The notes under the pieces were generated by a model. It saw nothing but the letters and a program-made list of their open reading frames with translations, was not told the DNA's origin and did no database searches. Shown here piece after piece: positions 56,456 to 64,000 of a DNA stretch of 64,000 nt (positions are counted from its first letter, which is position 1; every line of letters starts with the position of its first letter). A program made the translations under genes and the position numbers. The stretch comes from Coriaria nepalensis (taxonomy: Eukaryota > Streptophyta > Magnoliopsida > Cucurbitales > Coriariaceae), in assembly GCA_027186245.1 (NCBI GenBank), contig CP114493.1:8997501-9061500 (forward strand), given 5' to 3'.

Positions 56456-56635
56456 ATGAAAAGCAGTCGGCGTTTCAAACGACGCTCAGACTCTGCCCCT
56501 TCTCTCTCATCTTCTTCCTTTACCGTGAACAGCATCCTAGACCGGCTTCTTTTCCAACAGAAGAAAGATGAAAGCTCGTTGGATTGCTGGTTCGTAAGGC
56601 CACCTGGCATGTCTCGAGTCTCGACGACTGAATAA
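56456..56635 (+). CDS. Possible 59-residue basic microprotein
   Basis: ATG at 56456 opens a 60-codon frame: basic N-terminus (MKSSRRFKRRSDSAPSLSSS), then FTVNSILDRLLFQQKK and DCWFVRPPG. I recognise no family. It stands in otherwise AT-rich, gene-poor DNA, has locally higher GC content than its surroundings, and begins with an RRxS-type phosphorylatable stretch. It could also be a chance ORF or part of a decayed gene. Confidence 0.25.
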   Translation: MKSSRRFKRRSDSAPSLSSSSFTVNSILDRLLFQQKKDESSLDCWFVRPPGMSRVSTTE

Positions 56636-56829
56636 AAATTGTATGCAAGTGAATTCGTTCATATGGGGTTTTCCTTTTCTGTTTCACATGTTACAATCAC
56701 TCAACATGCTTCACAACTTAGATCTCGACATCTCTTGCTTTGATATCATAATGATGATAAATGTTTAATGCATCACCACATAAAACCCCATAAGTCTCAA
56801 ACTTTCTACAATCGCATTCGATTCGATGA

Positions 56830-57500
56830 TTTGTCTACTCAAACCTGACATTCAAAATTCTTGCTCCTCATCATCAATGGCAACCACGTACTCATGTAAG
56901 AGTTGATTTTCATCACGATGTCTAATATAAGCAGTTGTAGATGTGTCATACGTCTTTTGGAATGCATCTAAAATTAAGGGGTTATAAACTTTTACATCTT
57001 GTCTTATGATAAATGATGTAGGAAACGTATTTTTTTGGTTCCCGTATTCTTTGAATCAGATTCAGCCTTCTGACCTCATTATACCGCTTATCGGCCTCTC
57101 AAAATTCTTGAAAAATGCACAACATCCAAAGTTGATTTCACATGATCCTTTAAATCCTCATTTATACTTTCACTTAACTGTGTACTTTACATGCTGAATT
57201 TCTTATTCATATAGCACCTGGCCATTTCTCTTTTAGCTTATAGATTTTGTCCAACCAAGAAGGGTTTTTAATTGAATATTCATGTCGCAGTTTTTCCCAA
57301 CCATTATCAAAATCAGATTCTTCCATGTAATTATAGGTGTCTATGAAAGCTTGATCCTTTCTTCATCATTTTTCCCAAGTGCTTAGTGCCATTTTGTATG
57401 AGGTGCCAAGTACACAATCCATGTCATGTTTTGGGAATCACCTCAGAGATTGCCTTTCCTATTGCAGGATCTTGATCGCTAAAAACTGTAATTTGATTAG
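56830..57500 (-). mobile_element. FAR1/FHY3-related (MULE transposase) relic
   Basis: On the minus strand, from about 57500, frames read TVFSDQDPAIGKAISEV, HGLCTWHLIQNGTKHLG, WLDKIYKLKEKWPGA, QLSESINEDLKDHVKSTLD and a final RYNEVR block. These follow the order of the MULE transposase domain as found in FAR1-related proteins, including the DQDxAI and CxWH landmarks. Stops and shifts interrupt it several times. Neither the N-terminal FAR1 DNA-binding domain nor terminal inverted repeats were found. Confidence 0.65.
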
Positions 57501-58649
57501 ATTTCTACTCAGTTTTAATCAATCTTTTTCTTTTCCTTCTTTTGTTCTTCATTTCTGATAAAGAATACAAAATCAAAATAGAAAATAACACGGCAAAATA
57601 TAGTGGTTCACCGCAAAAAGCTAATCCACTCGAGACTTTAATAATCAGTTGAATACCCCTGTGCACTATAATAATAGTTCTCCTTTTTATTTGGCAAAGA
57701 GATCCCATGAGAGAATCGCATAACCAGGGAGAAAAAAAACCATAACCCACATTCGAGAGAAGCAACACAATAACAAGATGAGAGAATAAGGTTTTATTTG
57801 GCAACAAATTTCATTTTTTGTATTTTGAAAATCAATTCTCGAAATAATGACAAAACACCTATATTAGGGGACAATAAATCGGGTTTTAAGTATTAAACCC
57901 GTTTAGTTCATATTGAGAAAAAATCAAATTTTCGGTAGCATAAATGCAAAAATCAACAAAAATATAAGAAGAAGAAGATATCATGGCAGACCTGGACGTC
58001 GAGTAGTGCGGAATCTTAATGGGGAAGGGTTGCTAGTGAAGGGAAATAAGCTGCCTGTTGTTGGTGAGATTACATAGCAGACCTGGACGTCGATTAGTGA
58101 GGAATCTCTATCTTTCGATTTTTTTTTTTTCTTACATGCTGGTATGTGTGCTTAGAGTTTGGCGGGATTCTGCTTGTAGTTTGGCGCCAAATGAAGTTAA
58201 GAAGAAAGAGTAGGGCCAAATGGAGTTGACTCCGTTAGTCAGTTGGGCCAAAAAATACTTTTAGATAAGAAACGACTGTATTTGGGTGCACTGTACCTCT
58301 CTCCAGTTCATATGAACTGGAGAAGAGTCACTTGCAAGTGTAAAGACGAAGCTAGCTACAAGCTACTGCTTACTTGTCTTTGTTTTCTTAAAGCCGCTGG
58401 AGTCTGCAATTTAAAGGTTAAGGTTAAGGTGTGTTGTGGAATCTTTGGTTCCATGATGCATGTAATAAGTTCATAATAATTAAATTAAGAGTTTCATTTG
58501 GTTCAACCAACGTTTGGTTATATTATAAATTTAACCCAAATTTTGAAAAAAGTAAGAGAAAAATATATATACTTACTAAGATAAAATGTTGTACTAAGTG
58601 TCTAAAACGGCGTTTTGAGTCTAAAAAACCCGAATCAAATGAAGTCTGA
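57501..58649. other. Gene-free region with a spaced direct repeat
   Basis: About 1.15 kb with no supportable gene. A direct repeat of about 34 bases, starting (C)ATGGCAGACCTGGACGTCGA, occurs at 57983-58017 and 58073-58108. Two short TTTGGC(G/C)-type motifs follow near 58160-58190. Confidence 0.5.
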
Positions 58650-59955
58650 GTGTCTCTGCTTGCTCGATCTGCTTCCTTGTTCGATCTAATGAATCGCAGA
58701 GAAGGATTTCGCTAGATTTGTTCCCGGCCATGTGTTTCCTCTTCGATTTCTCACTAAATCAGGTTTTGTTCATGGCTATATCTCCGTTTCTTTTAATTTC
58801 TGTATTTGAGTGGAGAGGAAGGAAGACTAGCTTCATTGATTTGGTTTGTATGTTTACGCTTTCTGCCATGGATACTTCTGGAGTATTGGTCTTGGATCTT
58901 TCTTGTGTGAGATGTTTTATCTTGCTTTTTGGGCGGTGAGAAGGGTTTTCTGCAATTGGGGCAACACTGAGCAAGGTTCTCTGTCTTTTGGTCTGAATTT
59001 TAGTGATTAGAATTGTGGTTTTTGTGAGCCGGAAATGAGGCAAATTTTGATTTGTTATACTGATTTGAGGATTGATAAGATTTAATTTCCTTTTGTTTGG
59101 ATTCAAGAGGTTGAAGGTCCCGGTGGGGGGAGAGAAATAGAGGTAGTTTATCAGAGGCGTGGGAATGTTTTTGAAGCTCATAAATCTGTGTGTTTGCCTT
59201 AATCATCTTCTTGAATGAAATTTGGAAGTGATTAGAATATTAGCTAAGAGTGCAATGGGCTGGTGAATAATGAAGAAAGTAGCTTGAGAGAAATAAATGA
59301 TATGGACATGACTTTGATGGAGTGTGGCTTCGATGGCTGGCCCCATGCAGCCATCCAAGAGCCATGATAGGCCCTATTTTGCACTGCCTTGGGTTGGGAT
59401 TGTCCTTGGCAGTAGGGTCCCCTTAGATCCTTGGAAGTCTCAGTGATCCCGATGCTTTTTCTTTTGGTTTATTGGAGAGGTATGGGTGGAACAAAGGTAG
59501 GTGGTTGGATGTTTGGGTGGTTGCCATAGAGGAGAGTGTTGCTTTTGGTATATATGTGTTTGTACACTGATCTTTCGACCAGCAACAAGAGTCGCCTGAT
59601 AGGGTGGCTACCAGGGTAAATCAGAAGATGTGTCCGGTTAATGAATTGGCTTTTATACCCCCTTCTTCTTCAAGTTTGCTCCTGGACCTTGATTCTTATG
59701 AGTGTGTTATGAATTACACGTGCCTTCTGAAATAGTGTGTTTTGGTTGTTTGGCTTTGTTTGCCTGTGGATTTTGCCCTGTTTCTTTGTTTTGGGACTGT
59801 TTTCTTTTGTTTTTTGTTGTTTGGATTGCTTCTTTGTTTTTTGGCTGTTTTTGTTGGCTCCTTCTTACCCTTCTAAGTCAAGGGTTTTGTTGTTGGGGCT
59901 CTTTACTTTTGTGCTTTGTAATGGGAAAGGTATGTTACCTATTTAGCAAGAAATA
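58650..59955 (+). mobile_element. Second, decayed copy of the retroposon-like sequence
   Basis: Parts of this region align by eye with the insertion at 11896-13683: GTGTTTGTAC-TGATCTTT-GA, a TACCCCCTTCT block, TCAAGTTTG, an ACCTTG/TCTTGG-TTCTT block and ACA(C/T)GTGCCTT(C/T)TGAAA appear in the same order and similar spacing (59565-59735 against 13180-13355). Both are followed by T/G-rich sequence with long GTTTTTTG stretches. No A-tail or flanking repeat was identified here. The left boundary is uncertain. Confidence 0.45.
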
Positions 59956-60889
59956 AGGGGAAATGAAAGTCTAAAAAGCTAGAAAGGGGGAAAAATAAAG
60001 GAGCAGTCTAACACTGGAAGCTTCTTCCTTTATGAGATGGACAAAAATAATTGAATAACCCAAAAAAGCTAAAAGTATGAGAAGATATTAGAAACTTCAA
60101 AGCTACTACTTGACCCAAAAAAAAAAAAAAAAAAAACACCAACATTAGTAATGTTGAACACTTTTATGCTCGAAATTTCCAACTTGGGAATGCTTTTCCA
60201 ACGATGCTGAATGCTGGGGTTTTACGAAAATCCAAAATGAAAGCAAAAGTTGTATTCTTTTCACAAACCCAATGAATCACAAAAAAGCATAAAAAGTAGT
60301 GCACTGCCATGCTTATTTCTTTTGAATTCATTTCTTGAGGAAGAAGATTTTGCTTTTCTCCCTTTTAAAAGCAACTCAAAGCACAAAAGAGTTGCTTCTT
60401 CTCCTTTGCCCAACAACTCCCTTGCACTATCCCCTCATTCATTATATACATTATATATGAAGTTGTGATATATCAAATCATTACTATTTATAGTCCCACA
60501 TTTTATGAAGTCGCATTACTATTTATAGCAAATAGAGTATACATATAAACGGTTGCAGCTGACACCGGAAAAATGATACCATACTATCGTTTGATGGTAT
60601 TTTGTTATTATTATTGAAAGTAATCCGAAAGAGCTGTAGATACTGATATCTCATACACTAGAATGTCAAGTATTTTATGGAGTAGACTAGAATGTCTCGA
60701 GTTGACAAGCAGTGAATTCAAATTAAGACAAGAACGGCCATGGATATTATATACACGTAGTATTTTGACAATGTAATGTCTGAAAAATCTTCACAAACGT
60801 TCTACATCCACTACAAAAATACACAAACAAACTAGCAAACTAACAGGAAAAAAAAAAGAAGAAGAAGAAAGAAATGGTTCTTCCTTTTT
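59956..60889. other. Gene-free 3' flank of the SMXL3-like gene
   Basis: About 930 bases. An A-run lies at 60117-60136, and a short direct repeat (ATTACTATTTATAG) occurs at 60480-60493 and 60514-60527. The stretch next to 60889 should be the 3' UTR of the minus-strand SMXL3-like gene. A GTCCCACA motif at 60495 resembles part of the snRNA upstream element, but no snRNA follows. Confidence 0.4.
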
Positions 60890-62831
60890 CTACATTTTCT
60901 CTACTTCTTGACTTCTGAAAACAATCCGTCTATCAACAAATTCAAGAAGCGTAACATCATCATCAACCGAACGATTAACATCGTTAGCAGACACATTCAA
61001 ATCAAGGGACAAACGACTGCTCTTCTCATTGTCTTCTCTAACTCCATCAGACAGGACGTGATTACTGCTCAAGATAACAATAGCATCACCCAATTCGACT
61101 TCTTCTCCGCCGTCCGATTTCCCTATCGTCCCTCTTTCACTTGTTCTTTTGAATTCCATTAAAGTCAAGTTATCCGCTTGATCAACATCTTCAATAAAAA
61201 ACACTCTACGAGGATTAAAACACACTGCCTCCGCAAATCTGTCGATGTAGCTGCTGCTGCTACTCTGTTCCTCTCCTCTGCTTCTCTTACCCCTTCTACA
61301 AGAAAAACTAATGCTTGAACCAATTGAAACAAAGTTATCAGTTTCTGACCCTGACACGAGGCAGGCCAATTCTCTGGCAACCTTTTCCTTAGCTTCAATG
61401 TCAGTACCCTGAAACAGAAGCCAAGTGTCCTGTTTTCTCATTCTTTTTCTTTTAACCATGTTTCCGGACCTGCATTGCATTATAGTAGTAACTATTTCAG
61501 GAACAATACTTTTTTGCCGGGGGATTTTCTTCTCCAATGCGTTGCAAAGAAATGTGATGTTTTCTGGGTTTAATTGATTGAAATTGGGAATGTGATCTGA
61601 TTCCGTATCCATCGAATCGGTCAGGGAAGCTGAATTGAGAGGTTCGGGCATTAACATCCTTAAATTCGGCTCGACGGGCTTTTCGGTAATTTCAGACATC
61701 CAAACGTGTTGTTGCTGTGTTGTTGGAAATCCCTTCTTCTCGTTTTTGTATCGTTGAAACCATGCAGGAAGTGCCTGATCTGAAGAAGTGTTGTTTTGAA
61801 AGCTTTGAGCTTTTTCTATCTGGAAATTGACAGGGCATCCTTGATAGCAACTCATCTGCTTTTCATGATCATGTAACAATTGGAGCTTCTGATATGTCCC
61901 CTTCTCAACTTGATTGCTAGAATTGTACTCTTGACATTTTGGGTGACTCCTTAAAGGGAGAAAAAAAAAAAGGATGTCTTTACTTGGGTTTTGTTCACAT
62001 TCATAAGTAACTACACAGTCTTGACTTGATTATGCAGAAGAGAAGAGGGAAAAAGAAATCTTAATCTTTCCCAGAACCTAGTAAAATTGAGATATATAGA
62101 ACACAGATAATCTATTAGATTTACCAACTACTTTACCTGTCATGACTGGGGGGACTCAGCTGCAAGCTGCTTCCGGCATGTATCGTTGTAATCGGATGAA
62201 GAGTCAAAACGTCTTCGTTCCTAACAGGGTCTAATTCAAACACAACTGGTTTGCCCTGTGCAGCTCTCTCCCCAGGACTAGTACTTCTACTACTTTGACT
62301 AGTACCAGACATCTCTAAAGAAGAAACAACAGCTTGTTCCACATTACTTTTCACTTGAATACTTGAAAACCCAGCTTCTCTCATCACTCTACTGACACTA
62401 GGATCATCCAATATAGATATTACAAGCTGCTCGCTCTCGATATTAACCGCTAAAACGGATTGCTGTTGGCTTTCAACCGAACCGCCCCGCCGTTGGTGAG
62501 CCTGGGCCCGCTTGAAAGCCGCAACCAATGCGTTGGAGATGGACGGGTGGATAGAGCTCGGGCCTAACATCGAGCTGGAATTCGAGGCCGGAAGGCGGTT
62601 AAGAGCTACGTTGAAGCATAGCTCTAGAGCTCTACAATGAAGCGGGTGAGAACGGGATTGAAGACAAGCAGCCCGTAAGATTCCAGTGGAGTTGGAGAGT
62701 AGAGTGTGTGCTACGTGAAGAGGTGTGACTTGAGCATGGCCTCTACGTTTGGCTAAGATTATAGATTGTCTTACTATGTCAAGAGATTCTGTGGTTAGGG
62801 CTTGTTGGATTGTGCTACCACATGTTCTCAT
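60890..62831 (-). CDS. SMAX1-LIKE 3-like protein lacking most of the D1 ATPase domain
   Basis: Two exons, 62831-62137 and 61949-60890 (GT-AG), encode 584 residues; Arabidopsis SMXL3 has about 815. Residues 1 to about 170 form the double Clp-N domain ([56 protein letters not shown]). After PVRNEDV, where the D1 domain should start, the chain jumps in frame to the sequence that normally follows D1 ([18 protein letters not shown], then [10 protein letters not shown]). The D2-like part remains ([32 protein letters not shown]), as does the EAR motif [11 protein letters not shown]3/4/5 are nuclear repressors needed for phloem formation; they lack the RGKT degron, as here. The middle linker (the NSICNSIHK region) is also short. 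No stop or frameshift interrupts it, so it may be expressed; a young pseudogene or assembly deletion remains possible. Confidence 0.85.
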
Positions 62832-64000
62832 TTTTTCTGATGGTGATCAAGCTTGTAGAATTGAATTTGTTGGGTTTATACTGATTTGTTCATGATGATG
62901 GGGTTCTTCAGAGAGGAGATTAAGGATGCAGTGTGAATATTATATATGCCTTTCTTGTGGGAGAGGGTAAAATTATGGGGTCTTAAAGTTGAATTTTGTA
63001 AGTGGGAAATGGAAAGCATGTGCATCTGGAGTTCAGGTTTTGGTAAAAAGATGGCAGAGTTCTTAATTAGTGGGTTGTTCTCTTTTGTGCTTATTGTAAT
63101 GTTTCACAAAGTAAGACTAGGGCACTGATGTAACTAAATTAATAAGATAAAGCAATACAACTTTAACTTTGATACATGTATAGAGATTAAAGAAATCAAA
63201 AGTTTCTTCATCAATAAACTACTTTTGGGTTGCAAGAAGAGAAGTACTGGATTTTTAGTATCATCATGTCAATCATTTTAAGAACCGAGACAACCTTTTA
63301 TCAACTCTTAAGCACTAAGTAATCTTCAAGATTTTGACAGCAGTAGAGTTGCTTGCAAGAAGAATAGGTGTCAAAGTGAGGAGAAATTGCTGCATACAAT
63401 GAATAAGAAGATCGGATTGCTAAAAAATATGATTGGTAAAAAGAGTGTAAATAAGTCATTTCATTTTTCCGATACTCTTTCCGAGCTTCTAACCCTAGCT
63501 CCATACAAGATTCCTTTTTGTAAAAAGGGGTTACACCTTCCTTGTAAGAAGTAACACAAACAAGGGAGCTTATAAACAAGTAAGCTAATAATAATAGCTT
63601 CTCAATTGTAACAAGCAACCTGGAAAAGGCAGCAGCAGCTTCCTTGCTCATGTTTAATATCAAAGTGAAAGTTAAAAAGGGTTCATCTTTTCTCTTCTTT
63701 CCTATCATGACATAGAAATTTGGCCCCAAAAAAAAGAGTAGAGAATAGAATCCTAAAACAGTAGGGATTGTTGTGGTTTGCTGGGTGGACAGGCTTTATA
63801 AAGTTGTCCTAATTTTGACATGACAGCCTTGTTTATGTAAAAAGGCAAATATGCAAGTTACGTACCACAATGCACAAACACAAGGTAAGTCATTTTTTCC
63901 TTAAAATTTGTCAATATATATAATAATAATTTTTTTTTTTTTTGGCCAAGCATTATAGATATATCTGGTGCCCTATTATTTTCACTCCAACAATCACACT
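62832..64000. other. Promoter region of the SMXL3-like gene and distal flank
   Basis: About 1.17 kb. The first few hundred bases are the likely leader and promoter of the minus-strand SMXL3-like gene. The rest is AT-rich with a T-run at 63930-63945. A 115-codon minus-strand open stretch near 63300-63652 is discussed among the rejected items. No known feature was recognised. Confidence 0.4.

Noticed and set aside
59702..59956. Cys/Phe/Leu-rich ORF resembling a membrane protein
   Set aside because: It comes from GTTTTTTG-rich sequence of the retroposon-like copy; the same effect occurs at 13354-13614.
60486..60530. Possible snRNA upstream sequence element (GTCCCACA)
   Set aside because: The match to the plant USE is incomplete and no U-snRNA sequence follows at the expected distance.
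63301..63729. Minus-strand open frame with a hydrophobic N-terminal segment (about 116 codons from the ATG at 63652)
   Set aside because: It looks superficially like a small secreted or membrane protein, but no family is recognisable, the composition matches AT-rich noncoding DNA and no promoter or splice context supports it.
1..64000. CRISPR arrays, bacterial operons, organellar or viral segments, tRNA or rRNA genes
   Set aside because: No regularly spaced repeats, ribosome-binding sites, organellar genes, tRNA cloverleaf boxes or rRNA stretches were recognised; everything identifiable is plant nuclear.

Overview
The window is nuclear DNA from a flowering plant, almost certainly a eudicot. 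It is AT-rich, and its genes are split by short GT-AG introns. The proteins are plant-specific or plant-typical: remorin, U-box/ARM ligase, ZAR1-like receptor kinase, NDR1/HIN1-like proteins, SMAX1-like protein and FAR1 relics. Nothing bacterial, viral or organellar was seen. I joined exons by hand; for every multi-exon gene called intact, the splice phases close to one open frame of near-family length.

Layout. 1-3.2 kb: the last exon of a remorin, then a wrecked CYP76-type P450 split by two Copia retrotransposon fragments lying head to head. 3.3-7.1 kb (-): U-box/ARM ubiquitin ligase. 7.1-10.2 kb: retroelement debris and a CT-rich leader. 10.3-15 kb (+): ZAR1-like receptor kinase whose single intron holds a 1.8 kb retroposon-like insert with target-site duplications. 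16.3-16.9 kb (+): small At3g27210-like protein. 17.8-29.6 kb (+): a tandem pair, an internally deleted glucosidase I pseudogene followed by an intact 22-exon glucosidase I gene. 29.8-30.6 kb: degenerate minisatellite. 31.6-33.7 kb (-) and 34.7-36.7 kb (+): nucleoporin NUP54 and an RsgA-type GTPase, divergent from a shared promoter region. 37.4 kb (-): signal peptidase subunit SPC12. 38.9-40.7 kb (-): ribosomal protein L17 (uL22). 41.1-43.1 kb (+): decayed GT47 exostosin. 44.2-47.4 kb (+): EXO70A1. 48-55.4 kb (+): NDR1/HIN1-like cluster with three intact genes and one pseudogene. 56-60 kb: gene-poor, with a FAR1/MULE relic and a second copy of the retroposon-like sequence. 60.9-62.8 kb (-): SMAX1-LIKE 3-like gene that lacks most of its first ATPase domain.

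The genes do not form one pathway. Most are housekeeping: N-glycan trimming and signal-peptide cleavage in the ER, nuclear pore, organelle ribosome assembly, cytosolic ribosome, exocytosis. The order U-box gene, receptor kinase, glucosidase I, NUP54, RsgA, L17, exostosin resembles, from memory, two Arabidopsis chromosome 1 blocks (around At1g67410-At1g67530 and At1g24310-At1g24330). That suggests an ancestral gene block that kept its order while tandem copies decayed inside it. The most unusual gene is the shortened SMXL3-like gene; the most instructive loci are the glucosidase I pair with its shared five-codon upstream ORF and the retroposon-like family present twice.
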